Positions 23,941 to 36,860 of a stretch of DNA of 64,000 nt are shown piece after piece. The notes under the pieces were generated by a model that had not been told where the DNA came from, ran no database searches, and worked only from the letters and a program-made list of their open reading frames with translations. This stretch comes from Lonicera japonica. Its lineage: Eukaryota > Streptophyta > Magnoliopsida > Dipsacales > Caprifoliaceae. Position 1 is the first letter of the stretch; every line of letters begins with the position of its first letter. The position numbers and the translations under genes were made by a program. Where the stretch lies: the NCBI GenBank assembly GCA_021464415.1, contig CM038467.1, forward strand, positions 54,518,734 to 54,582,733, given 5' to 3'.

Positions 23941-24693
23941 ACAAGATATAAAATATCATCTCAGATACTTTTTTTTTTAACTTCTTATAAAATTTAATTT
24001 TGTTCCAGTAATTTTTTAATTTTTTTATATTAAACTAGTTTCAGAAAATTTGTATAATCACCCTCTTCCAGATATACAATTTATATTTAATCAAGGTATG
24101 TTTGATAAAAAGTTAAAAAATGATAGTACGAACAATTGGAAAAAAAGTTGAGAGTGAGGGGGAGAAATGTTATCTTACCTTTTTCTTATAGAATTAAATT
24201 CTTTAGATGGTGAAGAAGAAAATTTTTATATTAAAAATAAAAAATTACATCTCATCTTCTAACTTCTCATAAAGAACAATTATTTTTTTAATCACTTTTC
24301 AACTCTTTTTTTTTTTTTTTTTATCATTTTTCAACTTTTTTTTTTATCAAAATAACCCTTAATTTTTTAAGAATACATTGGTTTTAAGAATAAAAAATGA
24401 TCAATAACAAACTTTTCAATCTAGGTTCCGACTCTAATATAATATTAAAGTCCAGGTTGTGACCAATGATCACACAGACTTCACGTCACTCAATAAAATC
24501 AGAGTTACTCCACATATTTGCCGGATGTATATGTGTATACATCTAATTTCTTGATTTAAATCTTATAATGGTTGATTTATTTTTATTCTTTTCTTATATT
24601 ATTATAATATTGTGTCTCAACTCTTATTTTGTTTGTGATATATTGCAGGGGCGATTTGTTAGAAGGTCAAATTCTCCCATAAGCAGGCAATGA
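20022..24693 (+). CDS. CIA2: CIA2/CIL-type CCT-domain transcription regulator (three exons)
   Basis: Exons 20022-21074, 22597-22752 and 24649-24693 join in phase 0 to 417 residues. Donors are GTAGGT and GTACAT; acceptors are GGGCAG and TTGCAG. The family is nuclear and raises expression of chloroplast protein import (Toc) genes and chloroplast ribosomal protein genes in leaves. Visible support: a conserved N-terminal block at residues 37-74 (Ser-Pro-Ile-Ala-Ile-Ser-Thr, basic Arg-Lys-Pro-Arg run, Asn-Gln-Thr-Tyr-Asn-Glu-Ala); an acidic Asp-Glu-Glu-Ile-Glu-Glu-Gly-Ile-Asp block; Ser and Thr runs; a Leu-Lys-Leu-Asn-Tyr-Asp-Gly-Val-Leu block late in exon 1; and a C-terminal CCT domain split by intron 2. 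The length fits Arabidopsis CIA2 (about 435). An in-frame TTG upstream (19992) was not used; the ATG at 20022 matches the family start. CIA2 and its paralogue CIL cannot be told apart from sequence alone. Confidence 0.9.
21075..22596 (+). other. Intron 1 of the CIA2-type gene
   Basis: 1,522 bp, AT-rich. Around 21664-21836 is a possible old MITE with TTTGAT-type ends facing inward, but the ends match poorly. Nothing else recognised. Confidence 0.7.
22597..22752 (+). CDS. CIA2: Exon 2 of the CIA2-type gene (most of the CCT domain)
   Basis: 52 codons, phase 0 at both ends. It begins Ala-Arg-Leu-Ser-Gln-Ile-Asp-Leu-Phe and carries the CCT core: [15 protein letters not shown]-x-Val-Arg-Lys and Asp-x-Arg-Pro-Arg-x-Lys. 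It was found by homology beyond the exon 1 stop at 21126, which is intronic. CCT domains mediate nuclear import and protein-protein or NF-Y-type DNA contacts. Confidence 0.9.
23621..23826. mobile_element. MITE in intron 2, Tourist/Harbinger-like
   Basis: 206 bp. The left end GGGTGTATTTGATG and the reverse-complemented right end GGCTATGTTTTACG are imperfect inverted repeats. A TAT triplet flanks both sides (23618-23620 and 23827-23829). The interior carries GGATAGGATAAAATTATCC-type palindromes. Lies in intron 2 of the CIA2-type gene. Confidence 0.6.
24094..24358. mobile_element. Second MITE in intron 2
   Basis: The left AGGTATGTTTGATAAAAAG and the reverse-complemented right GGGTTATTTTGATAAAAAA share TTTGATAAAA and a following AAAAATGATA. 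Flanks are TCA and TTA, compatible with a mutated TTA target duplication. It ends about 290 bp before exon 3. Confidence 0.55.
24649..24693 (+). CDS. CIA2: Exon 3 of the CIA2-type gene (CCT end and stop)
   Basis: Fourteen codons after TTGCAG: Gly-Arg-Phe-Val-Arg-Arg completes the CCT domain, then a short tail ends in TGA at 24691-24693. A (GAGG)n(GA)n microsatellite begins immediately after the stop. Confidence 0.88.
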   Translation, partial: GRFVRRSNSPISRQ

Positions 24694-24738
24694 AGAGAGG
24701 GAGGGAGGGAGGGAGGGAGGGAGAGAGAGAGAGAGAGT
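24694..24738 (+). repeat. (GAGG)n(GA)n microsatellite in the CIA2 3' UTR
   Basis: Starts right after the stop codon; GGGA-type repeats run into GA repeats. It lies within the transcribed 3' UTR, which probably extends to about 24920. Confidence 0.8.
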
Positions 24739-25044
24739 CTTGGTTTCAAATAGTTGCAACTTTGACAACCTTTGTCTCCCTTGTGTTTGTTATTATAGGT
24801 GTAGTGTTAGTTCTTTGTGGATCCTATTTTTGTGTAATTTTTTTCCCTCAAATTTTGCTACCAATCTCTTTTAATTTACTTGAGAAGGTGGAGACTAGTT
24901 AAGAAAAGGAATACAAAGGACAAGAGTCCAACCAAGTTTTGACTTCTTTTTTTGTTTCCTACTTATATTTCTACTTGTTTTCTAGTCTTTGGAAGATGCC
25001 TTCTATCATGTCAAAATTATTTGATAGATTCAATGATTTTTTCT

Positions 25045-25170
25045 ATATACAAACGGCACGAATACATTCGAGAATTAAATCACTGAAAGAAAGAGAAGGA
25101 ATAGGGGCATCGGAGTTTGAACTCGAGATCTTGTCTCTGTTAGGACAAGGCGCACAAGTTAAAGCATAGT
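25045..25170 (-). mobile_element. tRNA-derived SINE-like fragment
   Basis: Minus strand: box A-like TAACTTGTGCGCC (about 25162-25150) and box B-like GAGTTCAAACTCC (about 25122-25110) at tRNA-like spacing. Confidence 0.4.
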
Positions 25171-25419
25171 ACTTGCACTTTTGTTAACGCTAAGTGGGTG
25201 ATTTTGAATTTGACACCGTTAGTTATGCCATATTTCTCATTGGTACCCAAAGTTTGCATTATTATTCTTTGGCACTTATTTTGGATGGTTTCGTTTGGCC
25301 GACACATGTTAATTAACTGTTAAACTAATATAAAATGATTAGATTGGCACAAAATTTGATGATATCTGTAATCCTCCTTTTCACTAAGCTTGTTTTTATA
25401 CTCCCTCTTCTTCCACTAT

Positions 25420-25925
25420 GCTCAAATGAACATTGATGTTTGTGTATACCAACATGACACAGCGAAAATTATGAAAAAGGCAACAATCGACATTGTAACC
25501 CTAAAATTAGCGAACAATATCACTAAGAACAAGAGATCAAATATCTGAAATTGATAAAATGAACATTCTACCAACACAATAATCCCTATTTATAAAAATG
25601 AAAATTCGACTAAAATAAGGAAAACAAGAAAATTACCAAAAATAGCAAAAACGACCTAAGGACAGATCCTAATAATACTAAACATCTAGATCATTCCAGA
25701 ATTGACGGAAGTCAAATCGGAATTTCCTAGGTCAATTTATTACCAAAACAAATATTTCCCAAAAGGGCGAAATTGTTCTCTCCAAGGCCTAAACGACTCC
25801 GAATGGCCAAAAAACAATGTAACTCATGGTTTCAGAGATGACTTTTCTAAATTGGCCCATTTTTGATCAAATTGGCTCAAACCCAAGTCATTTGGGCTCC
25901 ATTGCCCGCACTAGTAGAAATTAAT
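25420..25925 (-). mobile_element. Probable LTR remnant
   Basis: On minus, TTTATAAATAGGG (about 25598-25586) is followed by a T-rich, intron-like R/U5 stretch, as in many plant LTRs. No second LTR, primer site or coding region could be matched. Confidence 0.25.
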
Positions 25926-28069
25926 TTTTTCTCATGTTAGACTTTTAATGGTTCAACATGTCCATATACACTTCCGCTACTTTCACTACATCACAGTAGC
26001 TTAACACTCATGGAGAGTGCATATTGAATTTTTTAAACGGTTCATTTTAACAAGAGAGAAAAAAAATTCATCATATTCTGATAACAACACTAATATCTTT
26101 AATACAAGTTTTACTCGTTAATTAATTTCCGTAGAAAAAAATTGCAATTAGGTTTTTATTGGCTCCCATGGGACTCTTTAAATGCAAATTATTAATTTGA
26201 ATTTCTAGTTACTTAGAAAAAAAATTAAATAAAAAACCAAATTGTAATGCAAAAAAAGTACAGAGGGAGTGAATTTGGCTTAAAAGTTGAGTTTAATTAA
26301 TTTTCTTGTTTGCTTGAGTCTACGAAATTTAGAACTTGTTTATTGCCGTCAATTGAACCGTTGCACTTGTAAGGATAATAAAACGCTCATTGTTAGACCA
26401 CTTATATTTTTTAGTTTGGAATATTATAAAACACATTTTATTTTATTTTATTTTGGGTTCAGAATCATGGTTGTGGAACTCATATAATATTACTTTGGTG
26501 GATGGATCATATGATAATAATATGAAATTCACTCTTCTTAATTGTAGTAAACATATATTTTCTCCCCTTCTTTTCCGGCATATTAATGTTTTTTCTACAA
26601 ACTTTTTGAAAATCTTAAAGAAAGTTGAAACTTATCACATTTTCTACTATAACAGAGGTGACGTATATGGTGATGTATGAATAGGGGCTCAAGGAAGTAT
26701 TTGTAAGGGTATTTTTGGCATAACAAACAATTTTTTTTTCTTTATGATAATTGAAAATATGTTTTAGATATGTGGCGAAATACTCTTGTTACCGTCCACC
26801 CTCTCTCACCGGTTGATAACTTGATATATATATACATATACACAAAGGGAATCTTACGATGACCTTCTCTCACGAATGAAAAAATTAAAAGAGGTTGGAT
26901 ATAGGACGGAGGAGAGAGAGAAGTCGGAAATGGGACGGAGAAGAGAGTTGCATAGCCTTAATTTTTCCTTTTTTCACTTTTTCTTTTTGTTGAGATTTGG
27001 ATTGTTTGAAAATAAAGGAAGACTTAAAAACTTCGTGTTTTTTTTTTCTTAATTTGAAAAGTTGCGTGTTCTCTTTATTGACTCTCGCGAATAAAGTGAG
27101 GGAAGGTCCTCTTAAGGTATATATACATCAACCCTTTTTTTTTGTTGATTTGTTCAATCGTGATTAGTTTCTATTTGCGCGAGTGAACTTCTTTTGCTTT
27201 GATTTTGAATTTTGAATTTGGGTGCAATTTTTTTGTTTTACATCGTTAATGCAAAATTTTCAACTCAAAGGGTACGAATGTTGGTTCAACTAACAATGAT
27301 TTTAGACATACACAATCCACATTATTGTATAAGGTTAGGTGTGTTCAGAAGTTCCAATATTTCCAAAATCTTTTCCCTTTTTTTTCTCTCTTAATTTGGA
27401 ATGCGATAAGCATGTCCCATTCCAAATTCTCCGATTTTCGAATTTTCCATAGAAAATTGGAATTGAATTGAAAACTATATTTTTTCCGAAATTTTTAAAT
27501 TCCAAAAATACATTATTTAATATATAATATTTGTATTATTTTCACATTAGTGATCATATATTTGTTAAAAGCTATTTACGTGCAATCCTGTAATATAATG
27601 TTTGGGGAAATGTGCTTATTTAGTTTAATTTTAGGTTTACTTTAAATTCGTCTAAGATAACACTTTAATTTGACTTTTGCTTGTTTCTTACCAAAATACA
27701 TTAATGTCAACCTAGTATATAAACAATAATACAACTTACTAGTCAAAATTGCAATTTTTGAAACTTTAAGGAAGAATTGAAACACCACTCAAACTTAGAG
27801 GGTATTATGGTAAATACCCTAATTACTAGTCAGATTTTGCGGTTTGTCCTAGTCAATGACTACCATATATCACTCTCTATCTACTAAATGGCCATCTCTT
27901 TCTTCCTTTAAAGCCAACGACTACAGCTTGTTTTCTTTACCTTTCTAGTAAAGAATAAATAGGTGCCTGAGCAACTCTAATCTCCAAAACTCGACCGATC
28001 TAAAAACCGACCAAATGAATTAAACCGATTAATAAAATTTCAAACTGAAACCAAAAACGAAAAAATAAA
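25926..28069. other. AT-rich intergenic DNA with no gene seen
   Basis: Scattered short frames only. CTCTCAC/GAGAG phrases and long T runs occur at 26730-27060. Confidence 0.35.
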
Positions 28070-29445
28070 TCAAAACTGAATAGTTTAGTTTAGATTTGAT
28101 GTAAGCTAGTCCAAAATCAAACTAAACCGAACCGAACTAAATTATGTATAAAAAAATAAAAAAATATATTAATGTATACTTTAAGGGTATACATTAATTA
28201 TACTATAATAGAAAAAATTGGGCATTTTATAGGAATATGTTCTTTATTAATTGCATATTGTATTCGTCTTAAAAAAAGTCATTAACGAGTGCTTTTATTA
28301 TTTAAATAACTAAACATTCTACGATTTTTTTTATCTCATATATGATGACAAGATAATTCATCATTTTATTTAATGTGTTTTATTCTTATAAATATACAAA
28401 TAAAATAGTAACTAAACAAAAAAACATGATATTTATATGTTTACTCCTTATTTCTAAAAATTCAAGACTTTAATTTGAATATGAACCAATCTTACGTTAC
28501 TATTAGTATTATATTGTTATGTTAAATTGATTTAGGGGGAAAACCCGAATAGTTTGGTTCAAATTTGATGCAAGTTAGTCCAAAATCGAACTAAATTATG
28601 TATAAGAAAATAAAAAATATATATTAATGTATACTTTAAGGGTACACATTAATTATACTATAATAGAAAAAATGGGGCATTTTATAGGAATATGTTCCTT
28701 ATTAATTGCATATTGTAATCGTCTTAAAAAAAGTCATTAACGAGTGCTTTTATTATTGAAATAACTACACAATTCTAAGATTTTTTTTTATCTCATACAT
28801 GATGGCAAGATAATTCATTATTTTATTTAATGTATTTTATTCTTGTAAATGTACAAATAAAATAGTAACTAAACAAAAAAACATGATATTTATATGTTTA
28901 CTCCTTGTTTCTAAAAAATCAAGACTTTAATTTGAATATGAACCAATCTTACGTTACTATTAGTATTATATTGTTATGTTAAATTGATTTAGGGGGAAAA
29001 ACCGAATAGTTTGGTTCAAATTTGATGCAAGCTAGTCCAAAATCGAACTAAATTATGTATAAGAAAATAAAAAAAATATATTAATGTATACTTTAAGGGT
29101 ACACATTAATTATACTATAATACAAAAAATGGGGCATTTTATAGGAATATGTTCCTTATTAATTGCATATTGTAATCGTCTTAAAAAAAGTCATTAACGA
29201 GTGCTTTTATTATTGAAATAACTACACAATTCTAAGATTTTTTTTTATCTCATACATGATGGCAAGATAATTCATTATTTTATTTAATGTATTTTATTCT
29301 TGTAAATGTACAAATAAAATAGTAAGTAAACAGAAAACATGATATTTATATGTTTGGTCCTTATTTTTAAAAAACCATGACTTTAATTTGAATATGAACC
29401 AATCTTACATTACTATTATATTATATTGTTATGTTAAATTGTGGA
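28070..29445. repeat. Three tandem copies of an approximately 460-bp unit
   Basis: Units start near 28077, 28545 and 29002 with CCGAATAGTTTGGTTC-type phrases and run through TATACTTTAAGGGTA, AGTCATTAACGAGTGC and ATATGAACCAATCTTAC. Similarity is high, above all between copies 2 and 3. A.CCGAA.C-type phrases at both outer ends (27985-28140 and 29455-29590) suggest that the unit is the body of an old element with such ends. A fourth copy lies inverted and split at 46.65-48.02 kb. Confidence 0.8.
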
Positions 29446-29944
29446 AAAAATAACATATGTCAAAATCGAAACAAAAAGTTTGGTTCAAGTTTGGGTTTCA
29501 AAAATTTAGAAACCAAAACCGAATTTTTACATTTGGTTTGGGTTTGGGAAACCTTAATTTCTACTCGAGCGAAACCGAAAAAAACCTTGCATATACTTTC
29601 CTCAAATTTGAAGAAAGAAAAATCATATTTGAAGATAAGCACTTTAATCCTCTCTCCTTATTATTCTTAGATTTGAGTGTTTAGAGTCCTTATATATTAA
29701 ATATTCCAAAAAAATTACAAATTTATGCTTTTATTTATTGTTTATTGGTGTTTGGGAACATCCATGTATGTATTTTCTACCTATATTTGAGGACATATTT
29801 TGAGACTCCTCAAACGCTCAAATATGACGAGATGATAAGGACAGTTGGAGCAAGATTTTAGTAGATTTTTTCACAAATTTAAATTTAAGAGGAAGTTTGA
29901 GGGAGAATTCGAGTTAGTTTACTATAATTATTTTGACTTTGTAC

Positions 29945-30060
29945 TTCATTTGCATCCTCCATTTCTTACAACAATGAGATCATAAGTTCGATTCACATGG
30001 ATGAAGTTTTCGAACTCTTTCTTTGTCCACCTTATTGTGGTAGTTATATGTCCACCTTTA
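29945..30060 (+). mobile_element. tRNA-derived SINE-like fragment
   Basis: Box B-like AAGTTCGATTCAC at about 29981-29993 is preceded by a CCTCCATTTCTTACAAC segment. Degenerate; weak call. Confidence 0.3.
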
Positions 30061-32224
30061 TTATATTAATTGTGAATTTATAGTTTGTATGAAAAAAATT
30101 GTATTGTATAAAAATATATTATGTTGTGAAATTTTGACTTTGTATAAAAAAAACTTGGATTAGTAAAAGTATTATCACCACAAATATAATGTACCCTATG
30201 CATTTGTCCAATGCACTCACATATATACCAATTTGATAACTTGTATAAAAAAGACTTTTAGTAAATTCCCAGGAATTATGTTAAGTGTGGGTGGCTAAAA
30301 TCTAACCAGTCACATTTTGAAGAAAATCATCCCAGTGAACTTGTTTGGCAACCAGAAATTATGGATGAAAATGATGAACAATTAAGAACAGTAAAATAGA
30401 TGGAAGACCAAATTTGTTTTGGGGTAGGCTCCTCCAGTGGTTTTAAATCCCAATCTAATAGTACATCCTCTTTTGTGCGTGTGTGTGTGATAATTATATT
30501 AGCTTGAAAGTTTGAAAAGGAAAATACATCAATGAATTAGGGTTTGCGGAGTATGAAAATTATTATAAAAGGTAAACTTGGGCACTACTTCAAGATACAA
30601 GTTGTTCTTAACCTTATTCACATTTGTATAAGTATTTCCTATCATTTATCCTTCAACTCGACTATCTTCTCTTTATTGGCCGACTAGGATTGGTCGATCT
30701 TCCATGAATCTCTAAGTATTGGTTGGCCAATTATGATAGTTGATTGGTGGTTGTCCAACACGCATACGTACTTTCTTCAGCTAGTCTATTCCTAATATGT
30801 AATAACAATGGGCCATGGACTTTGATTATGGGCCGATCATAATCCTAAGCCACCAAGATGGGCCTTAACCAAAAGCCTATATTTAATTCTTACCTTCCAC
30901 ACTAAGTTTGTACAAAGAAGCATGTTTAGTCACGCAAGCATGGGGAGTTGATTGTCGGACACTCCAACACATGAGAAGAGTAACAATTGAAGAAATAATA
31001 TTTGTGCAACCAAACGATTAGGTACTAACTTAGTGCGAGAAGAGTAACAATTGAAATTATGTAATTTTAACTATATCTTTATGTTTTTTTATTTAATATT
31101 TTAGGAATTAACTTAAATTTATGACTTTATATACTAGTTTATTTTTGCAACCAAACACTCAAATTAGATGGTTTACGAATTAGGCAATTTTTAATTGTCC
31201 AATCATAAATTGGAGGACAACCAAATTAGCTATTAATTAATATATAATAAATAACTAAGAGAAATTTTTTGAAATATTAGTAGTTTGCAGTCTGCGCAAT
31301 GTGCATGCGATTTATATATATATATATATATATTTACAACTATGATAAATAATTAAACTAAAAAAATTCAAAGGGCGAATTGTAAGAATAATAGTAAGGG
31401 ATAGGTTTATGGTCGATTCTTATGTTTAAGAAAATTTATATTTATTTCTAATACATGCACTAATCATCTTTCAACAAAGAAATTGTGATTCACACCATAA
31501 AAAATATCTTATAATTTTGTGTTTCAAAATATAATGTCTGAGTTCCCCGACCCATATTCCCTTCCACTCAAACTGCCCGCTTGATTGAAAAAAAAAATAT
31601 CTCATAAGTTAGATCATATATTCATATCTTTGGTTAATCTAGAACCTAGTTTGAAATAGAATATATTTATGATAATTACAAAGAAAGTATAATAAAATTC
31701 ATGATAATTACAAAGAAAATATAAAAAAAATCGAGAGTCAGTCAATTATTCGATAATTTTTCCTCTCATTAAGAGACTCTTTATATAGTAGAAAAAAAAT
31801 TCTAATGAACATTTAACCATCATAAATCCTATAATTAATCTCATAAAGCCACGTAAAATTTTACATTACAAAAAATCAATTATCATAAATCTATTCATGA
31901 ATATACACAATTAAGTTTATAATTCAAAACTTAATATATTTATTATCTTTATTAATATTTTGAATATAAAATATTTGTTTGTATACTTTGAGAAAGAGAT
32001 AAGAGTAATTAAAGACCATTTGATAGGGGAGACAGAGAGAGAGGGAGACGGAGACGGAGGGAGGGAGAGAGAGATAATTAAAATGAAATTATATGAGAGA
32101 AATTTAGAATCTACTATTATATAAAGTTAAAAACCATTTTGGTAGCATTAAATCCATGTCAGGTTTAATCTTACGATTTTTCCTCTTTATACTTTAATTT
32201 CACACAAAAAAATATATTATCAAT
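30061..32224. other. AT-rich intergenic DNA with no gene seen
   Basis: 30415-30510 resembles a phrase inside the LTRs of the 40.1-43.3 kb element (GGTAGG.TCC.CC.GTGGT and CCTC.TTTTGTGCGTG). Microsatellite (TA)n at about 31312-31334. Confidence 0.35.
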
Positions 32225-32300
32225 GGGAGAAATGGAACTTAAAACCTTGCAATTGCAAGGATTATATAGAGTCTTCAACCGCTAGGACTTATAAATCAAG
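32225..32300 (-). mobile_element. tRNA-derived SINE-like fragment
   Basis: Minus strand: CCTAGCGGTTGAAGAC (box A-like) then GGTTTTAAGTTCC (box B-like) within 60 bases. Confidence 0.35.
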
Positions 32301-33814
32301 AGTAAGAAACTATTGAAAGAGAGAGATTAGGCGGGGCAAATTATGAAGACGCATTAATAGCGTGCCACGTGCGCAATGTAGTTATTATTGTCTATTTTAC
32401 TGACTATATAATAAGATAAATGAAATTAGATATGAGATATTAGAAATATTAGATAAATTAAAGCACATTTATTTTGTGTCACATGTCATCCTTTCATTAA
32501 AAGAGAGCATTTTACTTTCTATTATTATATATATACATATATATGAGAATTTTACTTTCAATTATATATGATTTGGTATAGTTATTACCCTCAACTTTCG
32601 AATAATTAATACTCGAAAGAATACTAACATCTAATATTTTTTGAAGAATTAAACTTTCATTTTTACAAAAATTAGTCCATGTTGTTTATATTAATCTGAT
32701 TCCTTAAAAGAAACCAGAAAAATGATCAATTGTTTTGAATAATGAAGAAGTTATTCAAAAAGTTCAAAATTTGGAAGATTCCTGGAAAATTCCGAAATTC
32801 CCAAAATTCTAATTTCAAATGTTTTTGAATTTCTAAAACTTTTGGAATTGGTATTGGAAAGGTATTTGAAATTTCAAAATTTTTGAATTTTTTTCTAAAT
32901 AAGCGTATTCTGATCCGGTCCATCTGATGAACACTCATATATAAGGTGTATATAACATGCGTATTCGATAAAATGCCCACAATAAATGAAAGTCCTCATT
33001 GAATGAACCTAATATGTTTTACATCACTAAATATGCCTATAACTATTCATAATTGACTTATTTTGAGCATGCTTAAGCTCGCTCCAGTGCAAAATTCATC
33101 TTATTTATTCAAATTTAACTCATAATTTATGAAGAGCTTTAGGCCAGAGCTTAGGCTGGCCCATATCAGATTAATAACCATAGTGGGAAAATTTGCAAAA
33201 CACTAAATAATAATTAGTAAGAGTAGATAACCACATGTTATTTTTTTTTTAAAAAGTCTAAAACATTAAACAGTATCCAAATTCTAAAATAATATTGTGT
33301 AAGATCTTTCCAAAAAATTACTACACTGTTAAAACACTTTTGAATGGCAAGAGTTAGACTAAGAGAGGTAATCTATATAGTGTTAGTAAAGAAAATTTAT
33401 ACGACTTATTACAACTAATCTACCACATGGAGGATGAGGTTTAAATTCTTAACAAAGTTGGGTAGTTAAGAATTAACACTTGCAGCTCAAGCTCGGCTCG
33501 AAATTAAATCCATGCTTAAAATTTTGTTCATATTTAACCCGACTTAAACTCAATTAAAACTCGATTCTCGATTTAGTGGGTCGGATGGGCAGATTGGGTA
33601 ATGAAATTATATAAATAGCTACTCCGAAATCAATTAATCATAAGTTTTCTATCAAAATCAATTAACGTTGTCCTATGAAAATGGGCTACTAACTAATTTT
33701 GAAAAATATGTGGGTTGATTACAAAAGTTTTCTAATATTTGGGGCTAAATACAAAAGGCCCAAAAATTATTATACTTCCATCTTTCGCTTATGAATAGCA
33801 CTATTAGAACTAGA

Positions 33815-33995
33815 CTAAGTTGGTCTGAGTGGAAGGGGGTCGAGTTCTTAAAGCAATACATTATGAGTTCGATACCGAGTGCTTCTGAATGGAGTAGATT
33901 CTATTGGGACTGTTCCCCGCAAAAAGTGCTTAGTAGATCAAGTGATTAGTCTTCTCTGTCGAGCAAATGATATTGTGGTGAAACCAAAAAGAAAA
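33815..33995 (+). mobile_element. SINE, tRNA-derived
   Basis: TTGGTCTGAGTGG at about 33830 (box A) and GAGTTCGATACC at about 33868 (box B) stand at tRNA spacing. The tRNA-unrelated tail ends in GTGGTGAAACC followed by A-rich sequence, the layout of plant AU-like SINEs. No clear target duplication. Confidence 0.45.
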
Positions 33996-34218
33996 AGATT
34001 CTTAAAGTTATAAAGAAGAAAGAGAATAATAAAACAAATTCTTAATACATTAACACTTGGTACATTTACTCTTGAAACTATGAAAGCAATAAGGTATCCG
34101 TACTTGCATAAGACTAATCATCAGGATTAACTGATGGTGTTTTACTAAATCAAAATTAGTTATACAAACTCTTGGACAAACTTACAATTTTTATTCCACA
34201 CAAAATACGCTAGAGTTT

Positions 34219-36330
34219 TGACGCCCCGAGTTCCATTGAGAGGAAATACCTCCTGAACATGGTTGGTCACGGAGCCGTACGCGACGGCGGGAGTGAGTTT
34301 AATCAAGAAATTCTAATGAGATAAGAAAATATACAATGGTCTAAGCACAAATAACACAATCTAATGGGAACATGCTCGAACTGTAGTTTACCCTCATGTT
34401 AACTTGTGCCTTACAAATTAGTTTGTACTGTTGCGCACCGGTTAACTAAAATGTAAGTCACTCGTCCACAACAGGATAGCACTTAACAGTAAACATGTTC
34501 CTCTATCCCTGCTATACTTTAACAATAAAAAAATTGATAGAAGAACACTAAAGATCCACCAAACATATACATAGATAATATACAAGGGCCAACAAAATAG
34601 TAATAAGTAGCAAAGTTTCCACAACTTCAAGTAAGCTACATTACTACATATATGTAAATCATACAAGCATGCCTAAGTTAATCCATGTCTAGTTATATTA
34701 TAACAAAACTTGGTAACATGGCCTTTCCGTGGTAAAAGGCTCTCATACTACACAATATCAGAGGAGACTAAGATTTGTCGACATTTCCCTTGTCAGCTCT
34801 TCCCGTCCCGTCCTCAGATGTACCTGTGTAAGAAAACTGTGAGCCAAATGGGCCCAGTAGGAACTATAGGATTTTGAAAGAAAAACATGTATATAGAGTA
34901 ATTCTTTATAAAAAAAAGTTTGTTAGAAATCCGTGTTCATAAGTCGTGTAAATATGTATACAATGTAATATACGAGTAAATGTAAATAGAGTTTATATAG
35001 ACGATGTCAAGATACCGCGACCAGATCTACTATCACGTCTGTCAAGTATAAGTATACATCACATCTAGGATTTTCATATCGTGCACACGGATCGCGATCT
35101 AACTCTGGTTCTTCTGCCCCCAAGGCAATAATAAGCATCTCAAATATTCATCTGGTACGAACAATATTGACTACTCAATATAAGAAAATTTGATAATGTC
35201 CCAATAGTGAATATGAGGTCATATACATCATGTAAAAACATATTATAGTCCATTTCACGAATATCATGTAAGATAGAGTCCGTATCAAAGATTTATTTTA
35301 TCATACAGACTAATAAGTACCTGCGCACTAAAGACCAAGAACAAGGGTTTGTCGTAAATCAATAAAACGAAAGAACTACATTGGGAAATATGATATATAT
35401 ATATATACTACAATTAATGAGTAATAATCAATCATTTCCATCATAATTTATAAACCCAAATCTCGTATATACGCAACATTAGATATATGTATAGAAAATC
35501 CCTAAATTTGCATAAAAATGGTGATTGAGTGCTTAAACTCTTAAAATATGTTTTGGTACTAATGTTCCTACCTCGATAGCGTTGAACCTTTGTAACTTGA
35601 GCCGCGGATCAAGCTCTAACCAACTGAAGCGCGAGATACCCTACTTGAGTTTTGAGCCCTAGTTTGGTGGAAGTGGAAGAAGGAAGAAAATGATGGTGAT
35701 GAAGTGTCTGATTGTGGTTTTGGGTTGAAAAATGTGATAAAATCACTCCTTGGAACTCTCCTCCATGATCTCTCACTTCTCTCTACTATCTCTCTGTGCC
35801 CTAATCGAAATAGAGGAGAAAGAGGTGTATATATGGAGCTAAAATCGGGTCCAAGCTATAAAAACACGATTTTGACCACTACAGGAACAATGTAATCGAC
35901 TAAATCATGTAGTCAACTCCACAACTCCATGTAGTCGACTACATTGGTCTGGAGGTTGGTTCTTCCTCAGAATTGCTTGTTTAGGCCACAAACCATCCTT
36001 ATACTCATGTTTTGATCAATGAGAAGCGGAAATTAGGTTCCGGGCCAAACACGAAAGTTCTTGGAAATTGAAATACCTTTCCAATGGCGTAAGCGGGGTT
36101 CCATTCCAATATAGAATGACAAAGTTATGATGTTTCAAAGGACTAAAGGTCGATTCGTCAGGTAAGTTTTAAATGTGTATAATTCTCTCGAATCTCACGA
36201 GGAACACTTAAGATGGATCTTTCTAAACTAACACGTGAATGTAATGACACTTATAAAAGAGTGAGAAAATGTTCCCTTCATTCGGATATTGCCCGAGCAC
36301 ACTCCCGCGTCCAAAACAGAAAAGTTGCAA
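34219..36330 (-). mobile_element. Long LTR-like segment
   Basis: Read on minus, the segment has a TATA motif (CATATATACACC at about 35835-35824), an approximately 35-base gap, then a CT-rich R-like leader with a strong internal donor (GAG|GTAGGA near 35572), and ends CGGGGCGTCA at 34219. This is the architecture of long Ty3/gypsy LTRs. No internal domain or second LTR was found, and the 5' boundary is a guess. Confidence 0.35.
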
Positions 36331-36860
36331 AACAAAAGATAATACGATGTATTTACTTTACGGGTGTTCAGGAGTCTCCAAACTTTTGATCAATGAACCC
36401 TCATCCTCATAAACAGCTCAAACTGATAGTGTTTCCCCACACTTTCGGCTCTCCCCATATCCCCTCGACAATTGTAATGTAGTGTTTTAGCCCCTTCACA
36501 CAATATCCCTTATTGCAAGCTAGTTAGTACGCTTTCCCTTTGACCACAACCAAAGAGTAAGCTCTATAAGATCTCGAAATTTAGTTCCTAAAACAAAGAA
36601 TGATGAATCTTTCTTAGTATTTGGGGTGAAAAGTATCTCTTATAAAAATGTGTAATTTGATATCTCTAAAAGTATTGTCCTAAACTCTGAACTTGTGCCT
36701 TAATATATAGGAATAGCAAAGCATAAGTCTAGTTGGATTAATATTATGAAATAAAACATCTCTTAATTGAAAAAAGAAATACAATTTTTCTCAATACGTG
36801 GATTGATCCAAAGCTAATGGAGTTCATTAACAAGCTTGATTGGATTTCTTTTATCTGGAC
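36331..36860. other. AT-rich spacer with no gene seen
   Basis: No feature recognised between the LTR-like segment and the solo LTR. Confidence 0.35.
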
